DNA of 64,000 bases from Enterobacter quasihormaechei (GTDB taxonomy: Bacteria > Pseudomonadota > Gammaproteobacteria > Enterobacterales > Enterobacteriaceae): the NCBI RefSeq assembly GCF_004331385.1, contig NZ_SJON01000017.1:36032-100031 (forward strand), read 5' to 3'. This document shows, piece after piece, positions 27,743 through 35,868 of the stretch. Position 1 is the stretch's first letter, and the number at the start of each line of letters is the position of its first letter. Both the position numbers and the translations under genes were made by a program. The notes beneath the pieces are model-generated. The model was given only the letters and a program-made list of their open reading frames with translations, had not been told where the DNA came from and made no database searches.

Positions 27743-30076
27743 TTATGTTGCTGCGGGTTCGTCGCACTTCGGCAGCCAGTCGCCGTAGCTTTCCTCTTTC
27801 AACGATAGATTGGTTTGTATCCCCTGCTTTGTGTGTCGCTTCTCATAATTCAGGCCGTACTCTTTCAGCATCATGGGCAGCCCCAGCCCGAACATTTTCA
27901 GGCTGAGTACGTTCCTGTACCCGTTAGCCTCCATATAGGCCAGATACGCGTGATAGAGATATTTACGGTAATTACGCGGGATGATGCTGGCATTCCCCAT
28001 AAACATCCCGTTGCTCTGCGGGAGCATTTCCAGATAGCCGCAAAAATCAAACGTCGGGTCAGCATCGCGCTTAATGCTGAGTGCCTCGTCGGAGTTCTGC
28101 TGCGACTGGAGCAGTGCGCGTGCAGTCATCGGGTCGCTGAATTTCTGCATAAGCTGGCGCACAATCACGGCCAGCTCGCGGGCGATTTTATCCCTGAGCT
28201 GCGGGTCGCGTTCCTCCGGGGCAATCTGCTCCGGGAAGTGAATAATTACCCGGCGGCGCGACACACCGCCGCTGCGGTCTGTGAAGCGCATAGGGTTGTT
28301 GTTCACGGCCAGAATCACCGCCGGAATATGTGTTGAGTACGGGTTCTGGTATTTCGGGTCAACCGAGACCGCATCACCGCCGGTGATGGCCTTGAGTCCT
28401 GCCCCGTCACCGCTCCATTTTTCCTGGTCTGGCAGACGGATAAGCGAGAAGCCAATCAGGGATGCACGCTTGCGCGGGTCTTCCAGTGTGTCGATATCGG
28501 CTGACGTGGCGTTATCTTCCCCGGCGAGCAGGGTCGCGATTTCAGCCAGAATACTTTTACCGCTCCCGCCGGGACCGGTGACTTCGAGAAAGAGCTGCCA
28601 GTCGTAACGGTTCGCCAGTACCATAAACAGCGCAGCCAGAATCACGTCGCGTTTTTGGGGATTTTTACCGGCCGCCCGGTCGAGCCAGCGCCAGAAGTTC
28701 GGCGCGTGCGTCTCCAGCGTTTCCCCCTCCACCGGTGGGGTAAAATCCACGTCGCACAGTGTGCGCAGCCAGTGCGATTTACTGTGCGGGCTGAACAGGC
28801 CACTTTGGGTATCGAGTACGCCGTTTCGAAAACCAATCAGACGGCGTGCCGGTGTATCCTGCTGCGGAATAATCAGTTTCAGGGTCTCCACCACCGAGGC
28901 AATTTTCCCGGACGAGAACGGGGCGCGCAGACGCTGGAATAAATCAGCCACATTCCGTGAAAAAGTGGCGGCAGGGATATTTTTCCAGATGCCGTTTTCA
29001 TAGCGGGACAGGAGCTGGCCGTTCGCATCCACCGCCAGCGCTTCGCCGTAATGCTCATGGACCCGCAAAGCCTTGTCGCTGGCGCTCATGGCGGTAAATT
29101 CCGCCTCGCTCATGGTGTCGAACGGACTTTGCGCCGGTGGCCGGATAGCGTCATAAATGGCTTTCCGGGTGGCTTCTTCACCTTTCTGCATAAACGCATC
29201 ATTCCAGTCACCGAACACCGGCGGCAGGGCAACAATACCCTCACAGGCATCTGCGGCCGCAGCGGCTTTACTCTGGCCGTCGCCGTTCAGGTCACGGTCG
29301 GCGGCGAGGACAATCTGACAGGCCGGGGACTTCTGACGGGCAAGGCTCGCCAGAGAAAGGAGGTTCACGGAGGACAGCGCCACCATGACGGTTTCGCCGG
29401 TCAGGTGATGCACGGTGAGTGCGGTCGCATAACCCTCCGCAATCCACAGGCGTTTTCCGGCCTGTTTTTTCCCTTCGATGATATGACATGACCCTTTGAC
29501 CTGACCGCCTTTCAGGGTGCGTTTGAGACCGTCTGCATTGATAAGCTGAAGGTTAACCAGTGCGCCGCTATCGTCATACAGCGGGACAACCACATCACCG
29601 GCGCGGAACGTCACGCCGCCGGTTTTATGCATGACGGTGAGTGTCAGACATTCCAGAGCGGGGAAACCCTTGCGGGTGAGGTAGGCATGGCCGGTGGCCG
29701 GTCGGGTTTTCTCCATGATCCTGACGGCCAGCGCGGCCGCCGCTTTGCGGTCGGCCTCCGTTTCAGCCTCTGCGGCCGCAATCACTTCCGGGGCAACCGG
29801 TGGCAGGTTGCCGGTCACGGCGTTCACCTTCCCGGCGGCCTCAGAGGCTGATACACCGAACACCTTCTCGACCAGTTTCAGTCCGTCACCCGCGCCGCAC
29901 TGATTGCAGAACCACGTCCCGCGCCCCTCTTTATCGTCAAAGCGGAAACGGTCAGAGCCGCCGCACACCGGACAGGCCTGATGCCGGTTTTTAATCACTT
30001 TCACACCCAGCGCAGGGAGAATGCGCGGCCAGTGGCCGCATGCCTGTTTTACCGTTTCTGTTACGTTCATTTTCAT
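27743..30076 (-). CDS. P4 alpha-type replication protein (primase-helicase)
   Basis: The 777-residue protein is the same length as phage P4 alpha and very similar throughout. A zinc ribbon uses C35, C38, C57 and C60. The primase/Toprim motif EGYAT is at residues 214-218. The helicase Walker A GPGGSGKS is at 501-508, with a D5-like helicase region and a C-terminal origin-binding domain. Alpha unwinds and primes at ori without host DnaA/DnaB/DnaG. The start was set at the ATG giving MKMNVTETVK as in P4; the longer frame from 30127 adds 17 unrelated residues. It is the last gene of the left operon. Confidence 0.96.
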   Translation of the reverse strand: MKMNVTETVKQACGHWPRILPALGVKVIKNRHQACPVCGGSDRFRFDDKEGRGTWFCNQCGAGDGLKLVEKVFGVSASEAAGKVNAVTGNLPPVAPEVIAAAEAETEADRKAAAALAVRIMEKTRPATGHAYLTRKGFPALECLTLTVMHKTGGVTFRAGDVVVPLYDDSGALVNLQLINADGLKRTLKGGQVKGSCHIIEGKKQAGKRLWIAEGYATALTVHHLTGETVMVALSSVNLLSLASLARQKSPACQIVLAADRDLNGDGQSKAAAAADACEGIVALPPVFGDWNDAFMQKGEEATRKAIYDAIRPPAQSPFDTMSEAEFTAMSASDKALRVHEHYGEALAVDANGQLLSRYENGIWKNIPAATFSRNVADLFQRLRAPFSSGKIASVVETLKLIIPQQDTPARRLIGFRNGVLDTQSGLFSPHSKSHWLRTLCDVDFTPPVEGETLETHAPNFWRWLDRAAGKNPQKRDVILAALFMVLANRYDWQLFLEVTGPGGSGKSILAEIATLLAGEDNATSADIDTLEDPRKRASLIGFSLIRLPDQEKWSGDGAGLKAITGGDAVSVDPKYQNPYSTHIPAVILAVNNNPMRFTDRSGGVSRRRVIIHFPEQIAPEERDPQLRDKIARELAVIVRQLMQKFSDPMTARALLQSQQNSDEALSIKRDADPTFDFCGYLEMLPQSNGMFMGNASIIPRNYRKYLYHAYLAYMEANGYRNVLSLKMFGLGLPMMLKEYGLNYEKRHTKQGIQTNLSLKEESYGDWLPKCDEPAAT

Positions 30077-30090
30077 CGTTGTTTTCTCCC

Positions 30091-30411
30091 TCAGTGCAGT
30101 ACCGGTGCGGTGATATGACGTGCGCAAAGCTCATCCATCACGGCCAGCCCGAGAAAAGACAGTGACGGGGCGGCTTTGAGTGGTCCGGCTTCCATTAAAT
30201 CTTCCAGCAGGGCACAGGCAATCTGGCGGCCTTTTTCCTCGCCGTGCTGGCGCAGGTAGAAGCCCTCCAGCTCGGCGGCAATGGTGCTTTCCAGCGCGTC
30301 GAGGGTGAGGTGCGGGTAGCGGTGCTGGCGTTCGCACAGGGTCAGCCAGGCACATGCGACCGCACGGCGATAGAGCGCGGCGCGTAATACAGGCGGTAAT
30401 GGATTTTTCAT
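30091..30411 (-). CDS. P4-family small protein, orf106-like
   Basis: The 106-residue, arginine- and leucine-rich soluble protein sits just upstream of alpha, where P4 has an ORF of 106 codons. Its function is unknown. It overlaps the preceding gene by 4 bases and ends 14 bases before alpha, so it is part of the replication operon. Confidence 0.75.
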   Translation of the reverse strand: MKNPLPPVLRAALYRRAVACAWLTLCERQHRYPHLTLDALESTIAAELEGFYLRQHGEEKGRQIACALLEDLMEAGPLKAAPSLSFLGLAVMDELCARHITAPVLH

Positions 30412-30641
30412 ACGTTACCCTCCCCGGTCAGCCAGTGCTGATTGCAGCGTTCTACCACGCCGTCGAGCTGGGCAGTCATGAGATAAATCACGGAGGTGAG
30501 CTGTAACTGCTGCGCCGGGTCACGCCTAACGGTCGCGCAGTCCTGCTCCTGAATCAGGTCGCCTATGAGCTGGCCGACATTGCGCATATGCTCCAGACAT
30601 TCGAGGTCACGGGCGGTAATGGTGGTGTGTCTCATGCGCAC
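30408..30641 (-). CDS. P4-family small hypothetical protein
   Basis: The 77-residue protein begins [20 protein letters not shown]. It lies between the Icd/Kil-like gene and the orf106-like gene, overlapping them by 10 and 4 bases. Such small proteins are regular in P4-like left operons. A role in copy-number control or regulation is possible by position but is not shown. Confidence 0.7.
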   Translation of the reverse strand: MRMRHTTITARDLECLEHMRNVGQLIGDLIQEQDCATVRRDPAQQLQLTSVIYLMTAQLDGVVERCNQHWLTGEGNV

Positions 30642-30826
30642 ACCTCCGCAACCGGCAGACGGCCAGCGAACGAGAGAACGTAATCGCGAACGAGAGAAAG
30701 GCGAGCGGCGTGCTCATCACCGGCAACGGTGCGGAGCATACAAATACGGGGGGTACGGTCTGCGCGACGAACAGCGGCAAACACAAAGACAAACTGCGGG
30801 TGTGACGGGGTGAGGGTCGTAGCCAT
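30632..30826 (-). CDS. Icd/Kil-like small protein of the P4 left operon
   Basis: The 64-residue protein starts [20 protein letters not shown], with GGAGG eight bases before the ATG. It resembles the proteins annotated as host cell division inhibitor Icd-like in P4-type satellites and occupies the position of P4 kil, directly after the immunity RNA region. The same frame stays open up to 31180, but that extension crosses the immunity RNA and has no conserved start, so the short form is preferred. Confidence 0.7.
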   Translation of the reverse strand: MATTLTPSHPQFVFVFAAVRRADRTPRICMLRTVAGDEHAARLSLVRDYVLSFAGRLPVAEVCA

Positions 30827-30856
30827 AGTGGCAACCTCCATAGTTAGCTGATTACA

Positions 30857-30910
30857 GCTACCACCGAAGTTCTCACGCAATGGTGGTAGCCCAGACGGGG
30901 GTGAGAAACC
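30857..30910 (-). ncRNA. CI-type antisense immunity RNA region
   Basis: Read on the minus strand, the order is seqA-like GGCGTGAGAACC (31083-31072), the complementary seqB-like GGTTTCTCACCC (30910-30899) and seqC-like GCGTGAGAAC (30878-30869). seqC lies in the loop of a perfect 9-bp stem (857-865 with 882-890 of the 30-kb block). P4 immunity works by a short CI RNA whose seqB pairs with seqA and seqC to terminate the replication operon early. The ends of the RNA are not determined. Confidence 0.6.
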
Positions 30911-31176
30911 GGCAACTATGGAAACCGGCCAGCCCGAAAGCTGCCCCGCCTGAGCCACCATTATTTTGACGGCGCAACAGACAAAGAACCGTTGCCCGAT
31001 AAATGGGTGTGCAAAAGCATAGACACAAAAAAAGACGCATGGCGCGTCCGGTGTCGCCACAGTTAAACTCGGGTTCTCACGCCCGGCTGCCGATTTTGCG
31101 ACAGCGGGAAAACTATACCTGGAAACGGCGAAAAGAAGCAAGCCAGAAAAAGGGGGTGTTTGCTGAACGGTCATCA

Positions 31177-31443
31177 TCATGCGTCATAGCCCCGGTTACG
31201 TTCGGCAATGCGATCCGCCATCCATGCAGTGATTTCAGACTGCGCCCACGCCACATTTTTTCCGCCGAGGGAGATTTGTTTCGGGAATGCTTCCCGGCTG
31301 ATGAGGTCGTAAATGGTCGAGCGGGACAGGCCGCACAGATGCATCACTTCGGGCAGACGGATAAAGCGCTCCTGAACGACATCAGAGACCGGCATCAGCG
31401 GCGCGGCAGGGGCAGAAGACGGGGAAGAAAAAGCGGTGTGCAT
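31177..31443 (-). CDS. AlpA/Vis-like DNA-binding regulator
   Basis: The 88-residue protein has an AlpA-type helix-turn-helix in residues 27-75 ([23 protein letters not shown]). P4 Vis, an excisionase and regulator, has the same length and the same position at the head of the left operon, upstream of the immunity region. Its expected jobs are repression of the late-left promoter and directing excision by the integrase. The region 31444-31994 upstream is non-coding and should hold the divergent late promoters and ori. Confidence 0.85.
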   Translation of the reverse strand: MHTAFSSPSSAPAAPLMPVSDVVQERFIRLPEVMHLCGLSRSTIYDLISREAFPKQISLGGKNVAWAQSEITAWMADRIAERNRGYDA

Positions 31444-31723
31444 CGGGCTACCTCACAAAGTCCATACAGTGCCGGTCGTGTCCATCCGGCTTCGGGTAGC
31501 TCTCTATTTTGTGAATATTTTCCCTCAGGGCAACAAGTCATTTTGTAATGGCTCACCACACTACAGGCTAATTTTTATACAGCAGCAAACATTGGCAATG
31601 TTTTGGTACAACGTGGACATTTTGTGGCACATTCTGGCTCATTCACATATATCTGTTACATCTAATCCCACAGTTTAAATATAAATAAAAAGTCTAAGCA
31701 AGCAGCCCAGTCAAAATCAGAAG

Positions 31724-31829
31724 GGTGAACAGTGGTGAACAGACGGTGAACAGTCAGACCCTCAACTGTTCACCCTTTATCTTACTGTATTACTTATCTT
31801 TTTATTTAAGGTGAACAGTGGTGAATAGT
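31724..31829. other. P4-type replication origin, iterons for alpha
   Basis: Six decamers related to GGTGAACAGT occur at 31724, 31734, 31745, 31765 (inverted), 31810 and 31820, in an AT-rich setting. These are P4 type I iterons. With the cluster at 27.4-27.7 kb they make the two-part origin expected for alpha-driven replication. Confidence 0.8.
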
Positions 31830-31994
31830 TATAAGTAAAAAAACAAACGGTGAGTAAGGTTTTGCTGAGACCTTTCTCTGGCAAGCCGGGTTTTAAGTGG
31901 TGTTTGTGCCAGAACTGCCACAACTGCAATGAATCGAGATGTTGTGTGATGAAGAGCAGAATCATTTCATGTTGAATAAACGGAGAGCCTGAAC

Positions 31995-32738
31995 ATGAAA
32001 CCCGAAACACTCATCACCGCCCTGCAAGATGTTGCCGCCAAGCAGTCCGCAGAGAACAGCCAGCACATCACCAACAAGCTGAGCGCATTCACTGCGGCCA
32101 GAGACACCCACGCGGCCAGCATGCAGGTACTGAAAGAGATTGATAAGTCCATTGAACGCTGTAAGCAGGAGCGACAGACCGCCCTCAATGAGAGCGCAGA
32201 GGCTGAGCAGGACTGGCGCAGCCGCTTTCGCACCCTGCGCGGCAGTCTCACCCCTGAAATGAAAGCTGAGCACAGCAGGCGTATCGCCAGTCGCGAGCTG
32301 GCCGACGAGTTCACCGGTCTGATAGCGGAGCTGGAGAACGACCGGACACGCGCCATGCTGAATGCCTGCTCCACCGGCAATAAATACCTTTCAGCGCATG
32401 AAGATGCCTTTACCGCTTACGCCGGTGCGGAATGGGCTCAGGCTGTCAATGCGGTTCCTGTCGCCCTCATCCGCGCTTTCCTGCTGCGCATTCGTGCCCT
32501 CGAAATGAAGGGAGAAAGCGCCCCGCAGTCCGTGGCCACTGGCGAACTGCGCGATGCGCTGAGCCGTCAGGGCAGCCTGTATCACTTCGATATTACGCAG
32601 GAGCCGGTGTTGTCCGTGACGGGCATGCACCGGCCGCAGATTACTGACGTTGATACGGAGCTGTTACGCAGCCCTGCGAAGAGAATGATGCTCGCCAAAA
32701 AACTGGCTGAAAATGGCGAGGCAAAAGCGGAGGAGTAA
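31995..32738 (+). CDS. sid: Sid-like capsid size-determination protein
   Basis: The 247-residue, strongly helical, highly charged protein (P4 Sid 244) ends with a segment similar to the Sid C-terminus (EPVLSVTGM, then SPAKRMMLAKKL). Sid forms an external scaffold that makes the helper's capsid protein assemble a small T=4 shell fitting the satellite genome. It is the first gene of the late operon sid-ogr/delta-psu. Confidence 0.85.
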   Translation: MKPETLITALQDVAAKQSAENSQHITNKLSAFTAARDTHAASMQVLKEIDKSIERCKQERQTALNESAEAEQDWRSRFRTLRGSLTPEMKAEHSRRIASRELADEFTGLIAELENDRTRAMLNACSTGNKYLSAHEDAFTAYAGAEWAQAVNAVPVALIRAFLLRIRALEMKGESAPQSVATGELRDALSRQGSLYHFDITQEPVLSVTGMHRPQITDVDTELLRSPAKRMMLAKKLAENGEAKAEE

Positions 32739-32740
32739 GC

Positions 32741-32959
32741 ATGTTTCACTGTCCGTTCTGCAAAACCAGCGCACATTCCCGCACAAGTCGGTATCTGTCC
32801 GATAACGTCAAACAGCGCTATCACCAGTGCATGAACATCGAATGCTCGGCCACGTTCCGCACGCTTGAATCCATCGACGGGGTTATTCGTTCACCGGCAA
32901 CAGAGCCGGTTATCCCTGTACCCGCACCGGCGGCCATCGTTAACCGTGCCGGTGCGTAA
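32741..32959 (+). CDS. Ogr/Delta-family zinc-finger late activator, single-domain form
   Basis: The 72-residue protein starts MFHCPFCKTSAHSRTS and has four zinc-binding cysteines (C4, C7, C30, C35) typical of Ogr/Delta activators of P2/P4 late promoters. P4 Delta is a tandem fusion of two such domains (about 166 residues); this one is the single-domain size of P2 Ogr. It lies 2 bases after sid, as delta does in P4. Confidence 0.9.
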   Translation: MFHCPFCKTSAHSRTSRYLSDNVKQRYHQCMNIECSATFRTLESIDGVIRSPATEPVIPVPAPAAIVNRAGA

Positions 32960-32987
32960 GCACGGCCAGTCATCAGGAGAAACATAC

Positions 32988-33551
32988 GTGACCACACTGA
33001 CGCTACAGAAAGCCTTTGAGGCCTGTCAGGCAAACAAATCCGCCTGGCTGCAACACAGGGAAGAACTGACGCAGGCCGAGCAGGCATACCGCGAACAGCT
33101 TGCCGGCAGCGGCCACAGCGGCCGGAGCCTGCAAACGCTGCGCGAGATTATCGACGTGAAAAAGTGGGAAATTAATCAGGCTGCCGGTCGCTATATCCGT
33201 TCGCATGAGGAGGTGCAGCGCATCAGCATCCTCGACCGTTTAAATGATTTTATGCAGGTACACGGCGCGGAGCTGGCCGCCGCCCTTGCCCCTGAACTGA
33301 TGAATTATTCCGGGCAACACTCCGCCGTTCAGCGCTGCGCCATGCAGCACTCACTCGACTATCTGCGTGAGGCGCTACAGCTCTGGCTGGTCGCCGGTGA
33401 AAAAATTAATTATTCGGCGCAGGATAATGACATTTTAACGGCCATCGGATTCAGACCTGACGCGGCTTCGTGCGATGATAGTCGTGAAAAATTCACGCCT
33501 GCACAGAACCTGAATTACACCCGCCGCCGTGCAGAACTGGCCGTGCAGTAG
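32988..33551 (+). CDS. psu: Psu: polarity suppression (Rho inhibitor) and capsid decoration protein
   Basis: The 187-residue protein (P4 Psu 190) shows extended similarity, including AAGRYIRSHEEVQ, DRLNDFMQ and EKINYSAQDNDILTAIGFRP. Psu inhibits Rho-dependent termination and also decorates P4 capsids. The start is a GTG with CAGGAGA eight bases upstream; the open frame extends upstream to 32865, but that part overlaps the ogr/delta gene. It is the last late gene before the cos-like site. Confidence 0.93.
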   Translation: MTTLTLQKAFEACQANKSAWLQHREELTQAEQAYREQLAGSGHSGRSLQTLREIIDVKKWEINQAAGRYIRSHEEVQRISILDRLNDFMQVHGAELAAALAPELMNYSGQHSAVQRCAMQHSLDYLREALQLWLVAGEKINYSAQDNDILTAIGFRPDAASCDDSREKFTPAQNLNYTRRRAELAVQ

Positions 33552-33876
33552 TCCGCTTAAAAATCCCCGAAAATCCCGCCATTTTTACGTATAAAAGCCA
33601 TGCATGCATAGGTGCATGGTTTTGCATGCGTTTTACAGACACTGAATCCCCCGCCAGCGCCAGCACTGGCGCGCCCTGAGGCCGGTCATGCACCTGCATT
33701 AAAAGCGCCCCCTTAAGCGGGCAGGCGTGGCGGGGAGAGCATTGCGCGCTGACGTTAGTTCCAAATTTATTTAATTTTAGAAAGCTCAGTGAATATGTTG
33801 AAATATAATTGTCGTTCAAGGGGGGTAGCATAGATGGGATGTGTTAGGTTTACGGGGTAATAATTAATTTAATCAT
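33552..33876. other. Non-coding segment between psu and the cargo operon
   Basis: About 325 bases carry no convincing gene. The cos-like site lies inside at 33724-33742. Its first half is GC-rich with several short inverted repeats; from about 33760 the sequence becomes AT-rich and continues so into the cargo genes, which marks the join between satellite core and cargo. Confidence 0.6.
33724..33742 (+). other. cos-like packaging site (P2/P4 type)
   Basis: GGCGTGGCGGGGAGAGCAT closely resembles the 19-base cohesive end of P2 (GGCGAGGCGGGGAAAGCAC as I remember it). It lies after psu, the position of cos in P4. If functional, the helper's terminase could cut here. Confidence 0.7.
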
Positions 33877-33897
33877 AGGAGGCATGAAAAGCCTCCT
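33877..33897 (-). terminator. Hairpin after the SIR2 gene
   Basis: A perfect 7-bp stem (AGGAGGC/GCCTCCT) with a 7-base loop lies about 26 bases past the SIR2 stop. There is no clear T-run, so it may be a weak terminator. Confidence 0.45.
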
Positions 33898-33922
33898 GAA
33901 TATATGGCTTTGGTATTGTGCT

Positions 33923-34792
33923 TTACCAGTTTTGCGACTCTTTTAAGTTTTCTATCCTATGCTCTTCAACCTTTTCAACCAAAAGTCTCAATGATTCAGT
34001 TAACTCTGAATGACCATTATCAGGTGAATAGGGTAAGAATTTTATTCTCATAGACTTTGATGCAATATCCAATAAATCATCATGTACTTCCCCATTTGGA
34101 AGCGTCATGTAATGATAAGGCATTCTGCCATGGGCAAATTGAATATCTTCGAATAACATTCGGATGTCAGGGTCGTCCGTACCACAACCAAGGAATAAAA
34201 AAGTATGGGTCAATGCTAATGCTTTTATTATTTCATAAAATAAAACATGTTTTGTTCTGGCTTCAGCATAGTCGCGACGAGTAAATATTATATTTTGAGG
34301 GTCATTTGCAGAACCATGAGTTTTGAGTAGCAGTCTTGTGTCACCACCATGCAAATAGTTGGCTGTATCTATGCTAGTATGATCTTTTATTATTAGAGTA
34401 CCATCTGAGACGACACGGGCATAGGAATCATAAATAGTGTCAAAATTCGGGCTGGCGACTATCGATGCGTCAAGATTATATATGTGCTCATGGATTTCAG
34501 CATGCCTGTAACCTGCTCTTTGATACTCTGTTTGAACCTTGTCGATAAACACGTCTCTTGTGAGTTTTTCTTTAATTATCTCACACGCACTTAAATAGTC
34601 TTTTTGATCTAATAATTGAGTGATACAACCTTGATCTTGAATCTCATCTAAACATGTCCTGAGAAACTCTTCCCAAGTTGCAGGTCTTTTCCCAGTATTA
34701 TTGGCTGAGTTTTTTGAAACTCCAGCACCTATCATAATCACGCTGCGGCGTCGCGCTATAGTGTCAATCAAAGACTCTGGCCATGAAATCAT
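33923..34792 (-). CDS. SIR2-domain protein, candidate NAD-consuming defence effector
   Basis: The 289-residue protein is a stand-alone SIR2_2-type domain. Visible motifs are GAGVS (residues 22-26), SPNFD with N116 and D118, KTHGS with H159, and LGCGTDDPDIR (201-211), so the NAD-binding and catalytic residues look intact. Proteins of this class in anti-phage systems deplete NAD and abort infection; that activity is inferred here. The ATG overlaps the stop of the ParA-like gene by 4 bases, so the two are co-translated. Its AT-rich base use differs sharply from the GC-rich satellite core. It sits in the cargo slot between cos and int. Confidence 0.85.
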   Translation of the reverse strand: MISWPESLIDTIARRRSVIMIGAGVSKNSANNTGKRPATWEEFLRTCLDEIQDQGCITQLLDQKDYLSACEIIKEKLTRDVFIDKVQTEYQRAGYRHAEIHEHIYNLDASIVASPNFDTIYDSYARVVSDGTLIIKDHTSIDTANYLHGGDTRLLLKTHGSANDPQNIIFTRRDYAEARTKHVLFYEIIKALALTHTFLFLGCGTDDPDIRMLFEDIQFAHGRMPYHYMTLPNGEVHDDLLDIASKSMRIKFLPYSPDNGHSELTESLRLLVEKVEEHRIENLKESQNW

Positions 34793-35781
34793 TTTTCGAA
34801 ACGCTCCAGGAGATTAGATGCAATATTATGGAAGAATGCCGCAGCTTCCGATACACGAGTATACTGAGATCCAACAATACCATCTTTTGCAGATAATTCA
34901 AAAATAGGGGCGTGAGCTTGTTGGGATAGAGGTACCACACTACTGAGGGTCGGAATTTCACCTAGATTAAGTTTATTAATATCTGAGCTGAAGAAATTAC
35001 AAAGCTCAACTAACTCATCTTTTTGTTTGCTAATTATTCGCTCAAAGGCAGCAACTGGCTCACGTACTCCGCCTTTGCTTTTAGCTCTATATTGTTGCAT
35101 GACATAGCCAGCAAAGTCTAAATCCCATTTGACTGGTTTGTCTGAGATTGTGAATTCGTTACCCTCTTCATCTTTATATTTTTGAATGGCATCACAAAGT
35201 GCAGACTTCCAGTTGTTGAAGGATTTAATAATATTCTCAACGGCCATCATACTAAATATATCTACTGAAAGAGGCATTAAGAATGTATCAACACCAAGAA
35301 TTACAGCTCTGTTCAACGCTCCCAGAGATGGTCCCATGTCAATCAGGATTATATCGTAAGCATCTAACCTAGAAATTAATTCTTTGAATACATAGGTAGT
35401 TTGGAAGCCTCGGTGTTCACCGTTTCTTGTTGCAGCCCAATCTGTTGCTAAAAGGTCCTCTCTGATTGACAGTTTTGGGCTTCCTACAATCAAATCAACA
35501 TTAAATCTTTGACTTCTGACGATTTCAGGCATTTGCTGAGGATAGCCTTGTCCTCTTCGCACTGGATCAAAAAAAGAATCGATGCTGTAAAAATCGGTAT
35601 TTAAGAAAATCTTTTCAAGATCGTCTTCACCAAGTAGGTAAGCAGAGGCATTGCATTGTGGATCAGCGTCAATAACTAAAACTTTTTTTCTGTGCTGGAT
35701 AGCCAATGAAGCAGCAACATTACACAATAGAGTTGTTTTACCAACGCCGCCTTTATTATTGAAAAAACCTATACTTTTCAC
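34789..35781 (-). CDS. ParA/MinD-like deviant Walker ATPase, partner of the SIR2 protein
   Basis: The 330-residue protein starts MKSIGFFNNKGGVGKTTLLC. It has a deviant Walker A KGGVGKTT (residues 10-17, signature lysine K10), an A' motif DADPQ (38-42) and a Walker B-like ILIDMGPSLGALN. The C-terminal 120 residues are not the usual short ParA tail and contain charged helical stretches. No ParB partner or parS-like repeats are visible, so plasmid-style partition is unlikely. A sensor, switch or scaffold role for the SIR2 effector is an inference. It is AT-rich and lies 87 bases downstream of int. Confidence 0.85.
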   Translation of the reverse strand: MKSIGFFNNKGGVGKTTLLCNVAASLAIQHRKKVLVIDADPQCNASAYLLGEDDLEKIFLNTDFYSIDSFFDPVRRGQGYPQQMPEIVRSQRFNVDLIVGSPKLSIREDLLATDWAATRNGEHRGFQTTYVFKELISRLDAYDIILIDMGPSLGALNRAVILGVDTFLMPLSVDIFSMMAVENIIKSFNNWKSALCDAIQKYKDEEGNEFTISDKPVKWDLDFAGYVMQQYRAKSKGGVREPVAAFERIISKQKDELVELCNFFSSDINKLNLGEIPTLSSVVPLSQQAHAPIFELSAKDGIVGSQYTRVSEAAAFFHNIASNLLERFEK

Positions 35782-35815
35782 AGTAACTCCGGATATGGAA
35801 TGATTTTTTATAGTA

Positions 35816-35838
35816 TCAGCTTACCTTTGCAAGGCTGA
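35816..35838. promoter_or_regulatory. Inverted repeat between int and the ParA-like gene
   Basis: An imperfect palindrome with arms TCAGC/GCTGA and a core CTTTGCAAGG lies in the 87-base gap upstream of the ParA-like start. A TATAAA-like box lies between it and the start. It could be an operator or promoter element for the cargo operon, or the int terminator. Confidence 0.35.
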
Positions 35839-35868
35839 TGTCCAAACTACCTAAAGATTTCTGCCTCA

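Noticed and set aside
30827..31180. Upstream extension of the Icd/Kil-like frame to 182 residues
   Set aside because: The extension covers the CI-type immunity RNA and has no good start signal; the short form has a perfect ribosome site.
31648..31672. Possible Ogr/Delta binding site upstream of sid
   Set aside because: A TGT...ACA pair is present, but the spacing is 13 and not the expected 12, and no other feature supports it.
33493..33831. A 112-codon minus-strand frame after psu
   Set aside because: It overlaps the end of psu and the cos-like site and shows no protein-like features.
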